Assembly (NCBI GenBank): GCA_938075455.1
Contig: CALJHN010000026.1
Span: 1 to 36,520 of the forward strand
Direction: 5' to 3'
DNA length: 36,520 bases
Source: an uncultured Flavobacteriales bacterium
GTDB lineage: Bacteria; Bacteroidota; Bacteroidia; Flavobacteriales_D; Parvicellaceae
Positions 7,893-16,683 of the stretch are shown piece after piece. Numbering within the stretch: position 1 is the first letter of the stretch; each line of letters starts with the position of its first letter. Made by a program: the position numbers and the translations under genes. Under the pieces are notes generated by a model. It was not told the origin of the DNA, made no database searches, and worked only from the letters and a program-made list of their open reading frames with translations.

Positions 7893-9134
7893 TTAAATAA
7901 TATATTCTAAAAAAACATATAAGTAAAGCCATAAAAGTCCTACAAAATGCCAAAAAACTTCAATCGCTTTAAGACCAGAAATATTTTCAGAATTATAATA
8001 TCCCTTATTCGCTCTAAAACTAACCACTATAATCCCAGAAATTGACATTATTAAATGTAAAAAATGAATAAAAGTAAGAACCCAAACAAAACTACTAGAG
8101 ACATTAGAAGTCTGATAAAACTCGGCGTACTGGTTTGCATTTAATTCTTCTTTTGTTCTTTCCCAAAAATCATTTTTAATATAAATATTTATTCCTGGTT
8201 TTAATTGAAAATATCCTTCAAAATCCGATACTACTTTGTCCTCTAAATATATCTGCCCATTTTTAACAATATATTCATTACCAGACTGGTAAACTTTTTG
8301 ACTAATTGCCTTTCTTTCTTTATCTGAAAGTTCTTTTGCAGGAAAATACAATTTCTTTTTATTGTAGATTAAATTCTCTCCATTTAATGCAATCGTAAAA
8401 TCTTCCCCGTATTTTCCTTTAAGCATAAAAAAGGGTTGATCATTACATACTCCAAAAGAAAATTTAAATAATTCATCCTTTTGACCCTCTGAAAGTGGAG
8501 AATTATTAATTGTAAGACCCGAACTAGACATTTCTAGTTTGGAATTCTTTTTAATATCAAAAATTGAATATGGATTATTGTAATTTGATAATTTTAAATT
8601 CGAACCTTGGAAACTAGTTCCGTATCCGCAGATTTGTCTTAGAAAAGTTTTTAATTCGTCAACAGAATTAGTCTGCATTACCTCCCCATTAAAAATATAA
8701 TTCTCTCCATCATACTCAATTGGGTTTTCGCCATTATAAACTATATAAGATTGTCCATATTGTCCATATACGAAGGTGATAAAGGACTTAATTGCATTAC
8801 CTTGACTGTAATATTTACTCCAGCCTATAAATTGAAAAACTCCAAATGCCAATGAAAAAATAAGAGATAAAACAAGTAAGTAAACGGTACTTTTCTTGTC
8901 AGAATTTTTTGCCTTTTTAACGGCATAGTAAATAAATATACTACTTATTAAAATTAAAATAGTACTAATTTTGAATGCAAAAGGAAGATTAATATTAACC
9001 CAAAACTTGTCCATTTTCCTAACTAAAACCGCACTTGAAAGGCCAGCAAAAAGCATAAGACTAGCAATTAGTCCTACAATTACAATTGCTATGTAAACCT
9101 TTTCTCTTTGTTTATTGGAACTAAATTGTTGCAT
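7893..9134 (-). CDS. Cytochrome c oxidase subunit III-like protein with a large periplasmic insertion
   Basis: A 413-residue protein, about twice the usual size for this second subunit III copy. Helices lie at about 14-36, 51-72, 84-105, 348-373 and 391-411. The last two carry the subunit III marks FVWVLTFIHFLHLIMSISGI and AIEVFWHFVGLLWLYLYVFL. Between helices 3 and 4 lies a soluble stretch of about 230 residues (112-345). Positive loops (N-terminus; KKAKNSDKK after helix 2) put the N-terminus inside, so the insertion faces the periplasm. It contains recurring short strands with GEN/NGQ turns (YNGENPI, YDGENYI, LNGENLI, KNGQIYL), suggesting a beta-rich repeat domain. It sits between heme O synthase and the canonical subunit III. 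The family and insertion are seen; the insertion's job (docking an electron donor or subunit II) is a guess. Confidence 0.9.
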   Translation of the reverse strand: MQQFSSNKQREKVYIAIVIVGLIASLMLFAGLSSAVLVRKMDKFWVNINLPFAFKISTILILISSIFIYYAVKKAKNSDKKSTVYLLVLSLIFSLAFGVFQFIGWSKYYSQGNAIKSFITFVYGQYGQSYIVYNGENPIEYDGENYIFNGEVMQTNSVDELKTFLRQICGYGTSFQGSNLKLSNYNNPYSIFDIKKNSKLEMSSSGLTINNSPLSEGQKDELFKFSFGVCNDQPFFMLKGKYGEDFTIALNGENLIYNKKKLYFPAKELSDKERKAISQKVYQSGNEYIVKNGQIYLEDKVVSDFEGYFQLKPGINIYIKNDFWERTKEELNANQYAEFYQTSNVSSSFVWVLTFIHFLHLIMSISGIIVVSFRANKGYYNSENISGLKAIEVFWHFVGLLWLYLYVFLEYII

Positions 9135-9143
9135 ATAGAAAGA

Positions 9144-10016
9144 TTAAATCTGATTAAAACAATACATGGTAAATAAAATTGGAAGATATAAGAAGGACAT
9201 AAACATCAATTGTGTTGCATATTTTTTGTCTAACGTAAAATATAGCTTTACTGATGGATAGTACATAATGAGACTAATTATAACTGCTAACCACATAGAC
9301 CAAGTGCCTGTCATTTCAGATGCCCAGGGAAGCATAGAAACAGGCACTAAAAATGCGGAATACAACATTATTTGAAATGCACTTTTTTGATTTCTATCTC
9401 CACTAGGAAGTAATCTAAATCCAGCTTTTTTATAATCGTCATCTAATTTCCAGGCCAGAGCCCAAAAATGAGGAAATTGCCAAAAAAATTGAACTACAAA
9501 CAAAATACCAGGCTCTAATCCAAAGTCGTTAGATACAGCAATATATCCAAGTAGAGGAGGAATGCTGCCAGGAATTGCTCCAATAAATACTGCAAAGGGT
9601 GTTATCTTTTTTAAGGGTGTATAAATAACAGTGTAAATAACCATTGCTAATAAACCTAAAATAAATGAACTAAAATTAATACTGGAAAGAAGATACAAAC
9701 CCAAAACACCTGTAATTATGCAAAAAGTAAGAGCTTCTGAAACACTTAAAACTTTGGAAGGAAGTGGTCTGGAGAATGTTCTAGACATTAATTCGTCTGT
9801 TTTATATTCAATAATCTGGTTGAAGCCATTAGAAGATCCTGTTATTAAAACACCACCTAGAATTAAATTCAAAAATATATATGACGTGAGATTCCCATCC
9901 GCCAATAAAAATCCAAAAAAAGCGGACATTACAACCAAACTAGAAAGCCTAAGCTTTAAAAGAGATATATAACCTCGTAACTTTAAAGTGAATGATAATT
10001 TTGTAATACTATCCAA
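9144..10016 (-). CDS. cyoE: Protoheme IX farnesyltransferase (heme O synthase)
   Basis: A 290-residue UbiA-type prenyltransferase. The first aspartate-rich motif and its surroundings are visible as SSNGFNQIIEYKTDELMSRT followed by FSRPLPS, and the second as LAWKLDDDYKKAGFRLLP. Eight or nine membrane helices are predicted by eye. It adds a farnesyl chain to heme b to make heme O for the heme-copper oxidase whose subunits follow downstream. No ATG or GTG occurs before the first helix. The reading frame begins with TTG at 10016, so the start is tentative. The gap to the upstream RemB-like gene is 69 bases and may hold a promoter (see 10014-10022). Confidence 0.95.
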   Translation of the reverse strand: MDSITKLSFTLKLRGYISLLKLRLSSLVVMSAFFGFLLADGNLTSYIFLNLILGGVLITGSSNGFNQIIEYKTDELMSRTFSRPLPSKVLSVSEALTFCIITGVLGLYLLSSINFSSFILGLLAMVIYTVIYTPLKKITPFAVFIGAIPGSIPPLLGYIAVSNDFGLEPGILFVVQFFWQFPHFWALAWKLDDDYKKAGFRLLPSGDRNQKSAFQIMLYSAFLVPVSMLPWASEMTGTWSMWLAVIISLIMYYPSVKLYFTLDKKYATQLMFMSFLYLPILFTMYCFNQI

Positions 10017-10085
10017 ACTATAATTAATAATTACGCGAAATTAGTACAATTTCTTATTTATTATAAGTTATGTTGAACGATTCAA

Positions 10086-11594
10086 TCAATAATCTTGCTG
10101 ATATTGCCACAACCTTGAAGAGATGCCAATATTAAATATCTGATTAGTATTGGATACATCATTAATGTCTTTCGAATTTAAGCTGTTTAAGCTAAAAAAA
10201 ACTTTGGTGTTGGTGAGAGCAGAAATCATGTAAGAGAATTGTGCAATAAATATATGCTGATTTACTAAATTACCCTGGCCAATTTTCTGGTTATAGTTCC
10301 CATTTCTGTTAATATAAGGTTCAAACATATTTCCTCCAAAATTAATATTTGCCGAATCTATTCCATATTTCTGAAAATGATACTGCACTGAAAAATCTAA
10401 ATTATTTTTTTGATAACCCAATAAAACTAAAAATTCCTGAAAATTTGATTCTAATGGATGTGCTAAAGAATGATTTTTATGTCCGTAATTTTGTTTTGAA
10501 CTTATGTGAGAATAGGTAAAAGGTCTAACAGCGTTAAATTCTAATATAGAATACAATCCATCAAGCTTAAAAATATCAAATATCTTTATTCCATACTGAA
10601 TACCATATTTATTTCCCCACCAGCCTGTTCTATTACTAATTTCACTAAGCAAGAACTCATCTAATATAAAGCTTGAATAAATTAAAGAGTGTTTACCAAT
10701 GGTAAACTTTGCACCTGCTCCAAGAAGAGCATTATCTGCTGAACCTATACCAAATTCTACTGGTCTAAAAAATATAAATGGATTTAAATAATTAATGTCT
10801 GGTCCCCTGTTGACAAGGGTGTCTTTGTTTTGCCATACTATTGATTCAAATATACTTAAGTTCATCCATTTAGTCACATTATAACTTAATAGGTGGGAAG
10901 ATGCCCATTTAAGATTTGAAAACCCCTTTGAATATCGATCTTCGTGTAATGACCAAATATTTACATATTTGACTTTCCAAAATGTAGATTCTAATTTGAC
11001 AAAAGGGTAAACTGGTGCAAAATCTGAAAGCCAAAGAGATCTATATCCATCTCCAAAAGTATTTTTCTCGTTTCCTGCACTTAGTAAAATATAATTGTTG
11101 AGCTTACAAGAAATAACTCCTTCTAACATGGGCTTACTATACGACATTGAATTCGTATCATCTACATAACCAATTGAACGAACATATGGTCTCTTGTAGG
11201 AAAACCTGTTATTATTTAAAAAGCCTTCTTGAAAACCAACCCTAAATTGATAAAAAAATTTAGAACTTAAATAATTGAACTGTAATCCTGCAGCATAATT
11301 TATTTTGGGAGAGCTAAAAGAAATTGCGGGTGATTCTTGTAAAGAGATATAAGGCAAAAAAGTAAATTTGGAAGAGTCTTTAATAGACGAGTAATCCCAA
11401 ATACCTTTTTGATAAATCTTACTTTGGTTATTATTTATTTGATAAGGCTTTGATAAGCTGTGCTCATTTCCTCCACTAAAGCAAATATATTTTTCCATTT
11501 TATACCTACTTTGGATATCTCCAAAAATATATTGTTGTGAAGAGACATTAAACACTATTAATAATCCTACAATATTTAGAATGTTTTTTTTCAC
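10086..11594 (-). CDS. RemB-like gliding motility/outer-membrane protein (copy 1)
   Basis: I start this gene at the GTG at 11594. This gives a clean signal peptide (MKKNILNIVGLLIVFNVSSQ) and 502 residues; an upstream TTG only adds a basic, unsignal-like extension. The body is rich in alternating aromatic/polar strands, as in an outer-membrane barrel. It has the RemB fingerprints FGDGYRSLWLSDFAPVYPF (180-198), VKYVNIW, NLSIFESIVWQ, NYLNPFIFFRPVEF and LAHPLESNFQEF (377-388). RemB of Flavobacterium is linked to gliding motility. The same fingerprints recur in the gene just upstream, so the two are tandem paralogues. The spot between a sulfate/aldehyde operon and an oxidase operon gives no further clue. 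Assignment to the RemB family is good, the exact role uncertain. Confidence 0.8.
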   Translation of the reverse strand: MKKNILNIVGLLIVFNVSSQQYIFGDIQSRYKMEKYICFSGGNEHSLSKPYQINNNQSKIYQKGIWDYSSIKDSSKFTFLPYISLQESPAISFSSPKINYAAGLQFNYLSSKFFYQFRVGFQEGFLNNNRFSYKRPYVRSIGYVDDTNSMSYSKPMLEGVISCKLNNYILLSAGNEKNTFGDGYRSLWLSDFAPVYPFVKLESTFWKVKYVNIWSLHEDRYSKGFSNLKWASSHLLSYNVTKWMNLSIFESIVWQNKDTLVNRGPDINYLNPFIFFRPVEFGIGSADNALLGAGAKFTIGKHSLIYSSFILDEFLLSEISNRTGWWGNKYGIQYGIKIFDIFKLDGLYSILEFNAVRPFTYSHISSKQNYGHKNHSLAHPLESNFQEFLVLLGYQKNNLDFSVQYHFQKYGIDSANINFGGNMFEPYINRNGNYNQKIGQGNLVNQHIFIAQFSYMISALTNTKVFFSLNSLNSKDINDVSNTNQIFNIGISSRLWQYQQDY

Positions 11595-11703
11595 CTTTTT
11601 TAATATTTGATTAAGTCTTAACAATATATGAAAAGGAAAGTACAACAAATAAGGAAGTAAAAAACTCCAATATTAATACATGTAATCCTCTCAAAATGTA
11701 GAC

Positions 11704-13254
11704 TTATTGGTCAAAATAATCGTTTTTTAAATTTGTTCGCCAAGAAAGAAGAATATAATTCTCTGCAAGACTATTGTATATTCTAGAAATATGTCCAATG
11801 GAAATTTCCATGTTGGTTGCTTTATTCAACATTATACCAAAATTTGTATTTAAAAACCATCTATTATTTTTGGACTTAAAGCTAAAAAGTAAATTTTCTA
11901 GGGGTTCAAAAATTTCATTGCCGCTATAATCTGTAATGAAATTTGCATAATTATAATTAAATCTAAAAAATGACATTTTATATGAAAATTGTCCTCTTAG
12001 TAACAATTCTTGGAATCCTGACCCTAGAGGATGGGCCAACTCATGGCCTAAATGGGAATAGCTTTGACTGAGCTGACTTTGTCTCATAGAATAAAAACCT
12101 GAGGGAGACATATTCCATTCAAAATTTAAAAAGGAATTAGAAGTTTTTAAAGGATTAAGCCATTTAATCCCTAATTGAAACCCGCTAGAAAAATTAAAAG
12201 ATTTTAAGGCTATTTGGTTATATATTTTAAGATTATCAAAAAATAAAAAAGACCAATTAAATCCATAAATAATATTATTTGTAGTGTCTGCATCTATTGC
12301 TTTTGTTCCAATGATTGGTAAAAAGAAACTTATGTCTGGACTAATCTCCCCTTTTTGATTATCAAATGATTGGTAAACACCGCCTTCAAATAGAGAAATT
12401 GAAAATCTTTTATTTGGACTGTAGGATAATTGATTAAAACTTGTTGACTTTGGAATAAATAATGCTTCTGGAGTTGAAGCCGCAGGAATTCTTTCTAGGT
12501 TTTTCATCCATGAAGTAACATGTTTGTAAAGAATTTTTTTGTCAAACAGAAAATACTGCCCGCTTATAAAAGGATAATCAGGAGCATAATCCGAAATTAA
12601 TAAAGACCGATATCCATCTCCAAAAAAATGTCTCCCGTGTCCAAATTGAAAATTAATACCTGAAGTTGGAGAAAAACTTAAATATCCATTAGCCAAACTT
12701 GCATCGTGGCCGTTGTCTTTAAAACGTTTTGCTCTGCCAATTCCATATGCTATACCATCAACCCCCATTTGTGAATTTGCCCTTTGGCTAGACTTCTCTT
12801 GAAGATATAACGGATAAAAAAATTGATTTTCATAGAACCTGGTTTCAAATGAAAAATTATCACTTAAGTCCCCAGAAATTCTAAATCCTCTTACGTTGCT
12901 AAAGTATCTGTAATCTAAGTCTTTATTTTTAGGACCAAGAGTAAAGTTAAAAAGAGGATCTGCTGTAATATGAATATCATCTTGAGTAACATTTAATAAA
13001 CTATGCTCAAATATTTTATTTCCTAGTTTACTCCTATATTTTTTTGTTGAGGTGTCTGAATAATATTGAATAGTTTCTAAATAAGGTTGAATTGAACTAT
13101 GGAGAACTTTTTTATGTGGGACGGTATAATAGGAAAAAAAACTACTGTTTTTAATTTGAGCAGTAAAGGGATTTAGGAACAAAAAGCAAACATGGATATT
13201 AACAATTTTAAAAACTGTTTTGTTTGGTAATATATTTTGAAGTATACTAATCAT
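11704..13254 (-). CDS. RemB-like outer-membrane protein (copy 2, divergent)
   Basis: A 516-residue protein with an N-terminal hydrophobic export segment (about 17-33, ending FTAQ). A strand-rich body has RemB-type motifs: RHFFGDGYRSLLISDYAPDY (209-228), LFEGGVYQ, and LAHPLGSGFQELLLRGQF near the C-terminal third. It shares these landmarks with the following gene but differs elsewhere: it lacks the FFRPVEF box and has a longer N-terminal part (about 35-165). The two therefore look like an old duplication that has diverged. It is probably an outer-membrane or surface barrel linked to gliding or polysaccharide interaction. An ATG start is present and 107 bases separate it from cysQ. The function is inferred from family resemblance only. 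Confidence 0.7.
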   Translation of the reverse strand: MISILQNILPNKTVFKIVNIHVCFLFLNPFTAQIKNSSFFSYYTVPHKKVLHSSIQPYLETIQYYSDTSTKKYRSKLGNKIFEHSLLNVTQDDIHITADPLFNFTLGPKNKDLDYRYFSNVRGFRISGDLSDNFSFETRFYENQFFYPLYLQEKSSQRANSQMGVDGIAYGIGRAKRFKDNGHDASLANGYLSFSPTSGINFQFGHGRHFFGDGYRSLLISDYAPDYPFISGQYFLFDKKILYKHVTSWMKNLERIPAASTPEALFIPKSTSFNQLSYSPNKRFSISLFEGGVYQSFDNQKGEISPDISFFLPIIGTKAIDADTTNNIIYGFNWSFLFFDNLKIYNQIALKSFNFSSGFQLGIKWLNPLKTSNSFLNFEWNMSPSGFYSMRQSQLSQSYSHLGHELAHPLGSGFQELLLRGQFSYKMSFFRFNYNYANFITDYSGNEIFEPLENLLFSFKSKNNRWFLNTNFGIMLNKATNMEISIGHISRIYNSLAENYILLSWRTNLKNDYFDQ

Positions 13255-13361
13255 AATTTAATAGCTACTTTAAGACAAATTCTAACTTTCCATTCTTAAG
13301 TTATGAATTTTACTTTAAATTAAATTAGCATACTGAAATTAGAGCTAATAAATGCATTATT

Positions 13362-14126
13362 TCACTCTACAATAAACCAATTGTTTGTTAATCTTTCACG
13401 ATTATATACCATCTCTTGATTTGTTTTTAAATCAATCAATTTTTTTCCAGCGTATTTAGCAATCGCATGTCCAGCTGCAGTATCCCACTCCATGGTAGGT
13501 GCGAATCTTGGATAAACATCTGCACTTCCTTCTGCTACTAAACAAATTTTAATAGAACTACCCATAGATACTATTTCAATATTCTTTTTTCTTTTTCTTA
13601 TATCGTCAAAATATTCTTTAGTTTCTGGGCTTTGATGTGATCTACTTCCCACAACCTTAAAAGAAGTTGATTTATTGTTCAATGGTAACTTGACTTTTTT
13701 TTCATCAAATTCTCTATAAGATCCTTTAGGTGATCCATAATACAACAAACCTTTAACTGGTGCAAAAATAACTCCTAATATTGGTTTTCCATTTTTTACT
13801 AATGCAATATTGACAGTAAACTCCCCATTCCTTTTTACAAACTCTTTTGTTCCATCTAAAGGATCTACAATCCAGAGCAATTTCCAATTTTTTCTTTCCT
13901 TATATTCTGTTAGTTTACCTTCCTCACTTAAAATTGGGATATTTGTTTTTAACAAATAGCTTTCTATAATATCATTTGCTTGTTGGTCAGCTACAGTTAA
14001 TGGAGATTTATCTTCTTTATAACTAACAGAGAAATCTTCCCCATAAATTTGAAGTATTTTCTCTCCAGCTTTTGTAGCTGCTTCTTTGGCAATTTTTAGC
14101 CAATTATTCTCTTGTGCTTCGTTCAT
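13362..14126 (-). CDS. cysQ: 3'(2'),5'-bisphosphate nucleotidase CysQ
   Basis: A 254-residue inositol-monophosphatase-fold enzyme. The metal-binding set is visible: SPLTVADQQAND (about 41-52), EEGK with Glu68-Glu69, the core WIVDPLDGTKEF (Asp88, Asp91) and WDTAAGHAIAKYAG near the C-terminus. CysQ hydrolyses PAP, the by-product left when PAPS gives up its sulfate, back to AMP. It fits with the cysC-cysD-cysN genes encoded divergently 3.5 kb away. It overlaps the end of the DUF2061 gene by 23 bases and is the last gene of the deoC-led operon. The ATG at 14126 is the only plausible start. Confidence 0.95.
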   Translation of the reverse strand: MNEAQENNWLKIAKEAATKAGEKILQIYGEDFSVSYKEDKSPLTVADQQANDIIESYLLKTNIPILSEEGKLTEYKERKNWKLLWIVDPLDGTKEFVKRNGEFTVNIALVKNGKPILGVIFAPVKGLLYYGSPKGSYREFDEKKVKLPLNNKSTSFKVVGSRSHQSPETKEYFDDIRKRKKNIEIVSMGSSIKICLVAEGSADVYPRFAPTMEWDTAAGHAIAKYAGKKLIDLKTNQEMVYNRERLTNNWFIVE

Positions 14127-14325
14127 TTAATCCAAAATTTGATCTATACCACGCTCTTTCATGAAAATAATAAATTGGCATTTTAACAAAAAATTCAATT
14201 CCTCCTACGGTTAGACCTGTTAATGGATCGCCACTTACTATCCAAGCAATAACCATGGTGGTAAGAGTTGCAGTAAGTCTCCAAGTAAATGTCTTAGCTA
14301 AATGTCTTTTTTTACTAATTTTCAT
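14104..14325 (-). CDS. DUF2061 small membrane protein
   Basis: A 73-residue protein with the DUF2061 signature. It starts with a basic leader (KKRHLAKTFTWR), then a membrane helix (about 16-31) with TATLTTMVIAWIVSG. A second helical segment TGLTVGGIEFFVKMPIYYFHERAW follows, with the invariant-looking YFHERAW near the end. The family has no established function. It commonly sits beside sulfate-activation genes, and here it lies between an aldehyde dehydrogenase-like gene (1-base gap) and cysQ (23-base overlap). A part in sulfate or PAPS metabolism at the membrane is a reasonable guess only. Confidence 0.9.
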   Translation of the reverse strand: MKISKKRHLAKTFTWRLTATLTTMVIAWIVSGDPLTGLTVGGIEFFVKMPIYYFHERAWYRSNFGLNERSTRE

Positions 14326-14326
14326 T

Positions 14327-15211
14327 CTAATAATTATTGGTGGAAGTAAAATCTTTTTCTATTGGGTGCCAAGTTGTTTTTGCTTCCATAAATTTTTTGA
14401 CAATATATGGAGATTCAAAATTACTGTCTTCTATGTTGTATTTAGATACATCCACTACTCTTTTTAAGTTGTTAGACGCTTGAAAAAACATTTTATTTTT
14501 TAACTCCTTATTATCTATATTAATTCCGAGAGCATTTACATCCATATGTTGGGCAATATGTGGTGCTAGTTCGTCTTTACTTCCAGTTATAATATTAACC
14601 ACTCCATTAGGAACATCAGAATTAGAAATTACTTCGGCTAAAGAAATTGCGCATAACGGTAGTTTTTCAGAAACTATTGCAAGACATGTATTTCCAGAAA
14701 GAATAACTGGAATTATGGAAGATATTAAACCCAATAAAGAGTTTTCTTCAGGTGCAACTATTCCTACAACACCCATTGGTTCTAAAATAGTAAAATTAAA
14801 ATGAGAAGATGCTACTGGGTTAACCGATCCAAAAATTGGATTGATCTTATCTGGCCATCCAGCAAAATAAATAATCCTATCAATGCTTTGATCAATTTCC
14901 AAAATTGCTTTTTTAGAATCTTCTCCCTGAAGAATTAACTCTTCAATAAATTGGCTTTTGTTGCCCTCAATAATTTCGGCAATTCTATATAAAATTTGAC
15001 TCCTGTTGTAGGCCGACTTACTAGACCAACTTTCAAATGCATTTCTTGCAGATAAAACTGCATTTCTTACATCTTTTCTAGATGATAAACATACATTTGC
15101 AATGGGTAAATTATCTATTTTTAATTGAGTATACCTTCCTGACTCAGTTCTTGGGAACTTTCCATTAATAAAAATCTTATAGGTTTTTAAAACTTTAATT
15201 CTTTGTGACAT
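14327..15211 (-). CDS. Non-catalytic aldehyde dehydrogenase-like protein (ALDH16 C-terminal-type)
   Basis: A 294-residue protein with the NAD-binding half of the aldehyde dehydrogenase fold (INGKFPRTESG, EPMGVVGIVAPEE, IIPVILSGNTCLAI, VPNGVVNIITGS). It ends before any catalytic domain: the ELGGK glutamate and the GQxC nucleophile are absent, and its cysteines lie elsewhere. It follows the complete dehydrogenase with a TAATG overlap. Together the two add up to 783 residues, close to the size of ALDH16, where a full dehydrogenase is followed by a second domain without a catalytic centre. I infer that it is the split-off second half of an ALDH16-type enzyme, acting in oligomerisation rather than catalysis. 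It is not simply decayed: the frame is intact and coupled at both ends. Confidence 0.8.
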   Translation of the reverse strand: MSQRIKVLKTYKIFINGKFPRTESGRYTQLKIDNLPIANVCLSSRKDVRNAVLSARNAFESWSSKSAYNRSQILYRIAEIIEGNKSQFIEELILQGEDSKKAILEIDQSIDRIIYFAGWPDKINPIFGSVNPVASSHFNFTILEPMGVVGIVAPEENSLLGLISSIIPVILSGNTCLAIVSEKLPLCAISLAEVISNSDVPNGVVNIITGSKDELAPHIAQHMDVNALGINIDNKELKNKMFFQASNNLKRVVDVSKYNIEDSNFESPYIVKKFMEAKTTWHPIEKDFTSTNNY

Positions 15212-16680
15212 TATTCTAAATTTAAATAGGGACTAAGACCATGTAAACCTCCCTCTCTTCCGTGACCACTTTCTTTGTAGCCTCCAAAAGGAGAAGTTGG
15301 ATCAAATTTATTGTATGTGTTTGCCCATATAACACCCGCTTTAAGTTTGGCAGCTAAATTGAAAGCCTTTGAACCCTTGTCTGTCCAAACTCCTGCTGAC
15401 AATCCATAAGGAGTATTATTTGCTTTATTAATTACTTCTTGAGTTGTTCTAAAAGTTTGAACAGCTAAAACTGGTCCAAAAATTTCTTCCTTAGCAATCC
15501 TATGAGATTGAGAAACATTGGTAAATAATGTAGGTGGACACCAATATCCACTCTTTGGAAGTTCACAATTTAACTGGAATATATCCGCTCCCTCTTTTAC
15601 TCCAATATCAATATATTTATGGATAGTTGATAGCTGTTGCTTTGAATTAACAGCTCCAATATCTGTATTTTTATCAAGTGGATTACCCACCAATAAAGAC
15701 TGCATTCTGTCTTTCAATTTTCTTAATACCACATCATATACCGATTCTTGAATAAATAATCTCGATCCAGCACAACAAACATGCCCTTGATTAAAAAATA
15801 TTCCATTAATAACCCCTTCAACAGCTTGGTCTAGTGGTGCATCTTCAAAAATAATATTTGCAGCTTTGCCTCCTAACTCCATTGTAGATCTTTTGTTGGT
15901 TCCAGAAATACTTTCCATTATAGACTTTCCAACCTCGGTTGATCCGGTAAATGCAATTTTATTTACATCAGAATGATTTACAAGTAGATTTCCAGTTGAT
16001 CCATCTCCTGTAATAATATTGACAACTCCTGGGGGAAGTTCTGCCTCTTTAATAATTTCAGCTAATAAAAGAGCAGTAACTGATGTAGACTCTGCTGGTT
16101 TTAAAACTACCGTATTGCCTGTAGCTAAGGCTGGAGCAATTTTCCATGCTGCCATCATTAAAGGAAAATTCCATGGAATAATCTGTCCTACCACTCCCAA
16201 AGGTTTTGGAGTTTTATTTGGAAAGGCATACTTAAGTTTATCAGACCAACCAGCATAATAAAAAAAGTGGGCTGCGGCAAGTGGAATATCTATATCTCTA
16301 GACTCTCGAATTGGTTTTCCTCCATCTAATGTTTCAACAATAGCTAATTCTTTAGATTTTTCTTGTATAATTCTTGCAATTCTGTATATGTATTTTGCTC
16401 TTTCTTTCCCTGAAATTTTACCCCATTGACCATTAAATGCAGCTCTTGCAGAATTAACTGCCAAATCAACATCTTTAGACTCTGCCTTAGCAATTCTAGT
16501 AAGTTGCTGTTCGTTGGTGGGATTGATAGATGGAAAATATTTCTTGTCTACAGGTTTTTGAAATTTTCCATTAATAAAAAGTTGATATTCCTTTAGGATA
16601 GAAAGGTTCTCTATGCTTTCAATAGAGGATGAAAAATCCCATTTTCCATTGTAATTTAATGACTTTATTTTAGAGCTCAT
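15211..16680 (-). CDS. Aldehyde dehydrogenase, catalytic (ALDH16-like first half)
   Basis: A 489-residue NAD(P)-dependent aldehyde dehydrogenase. The oxyanion-hole and cofactor motif is at about 169-196 (PWNFPLMMAAWKIAPALATG onward). FTGSTEVG lies near 244-251, the general base is Glu268 in MELGGK, and the nucleophile is Cys302 in NQGHVCCAGS. The C-terminal EEIFGPV and SPFGGYKESGHGREGG boxes are also present. It lies between deoC and a non-catalytic paralogue, so a plausible substrate is acetaldehyde released by deoxyribose-phosphate aldolase, oxidised to acetate. The histidine in place of the usual glutamine just before the nucleophile segment (GHVC rather than GQVC) is a small peculiarity. 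Family and activity are secure; the substrate is inferred from context. Confidence 0.92.
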   Translation of the reverse strand: MSSKIKSLNYNGKWDFSSSIESIENLSILKEYQLFINGKFQKPVDKKYFPSINPTNEQQLTRIAKAESKDVDLAVNSARAAFNGQWGKISGKERAKYIYRIARIIQEKSKELAIVETLDGGKPIRESRDIDIPLAAAHFFYYAGWSDKLKYAFPNKTPKPLGVVGQIIPWNFPLMMAAWKIAPALATGNTVVLKPAESTSVTALLLAEIIKEAELPPGVVNIITGDGSTGNLLVNHSDVNKIAFTGSTEVGKSIMESISGTNKRSTMELGGKAANIIFEDAPLDQAVEGVINGIFFNQGHVCCAGSRLFIQESVYDVVLRKLKDRMQSLLVGNPLDKNTDIGAVNSKQQLSTIHKYIDIGVKEGADIFQLNCELPKSGYWCPPTLFTNVSQSHRIAKEEIFGPVLAVQTFRTTQEVINKANNTPYGLSAGVWTDKGSKAFNLAAKLKAGVIWANTYNKFDPTSPFGGYKESGHGREGGLHGLSPYLNLE

Positions 16681-16683
16681 GGA

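Noticed and set aside
13300..13361. Terminator after cysQ
   Set aside because: Only a 6-bp stem (ATTAGC/GCTAAT) with a 14-base loop and no real T-run is present, too weak to call.
14327..15211. The second dehydrogenase-like gene as a truncated pseudogene
   Set aside because: The frame is intact, it is coupled to both neighbours, and its length and missing active site match the known inactive domain of ALDH16.
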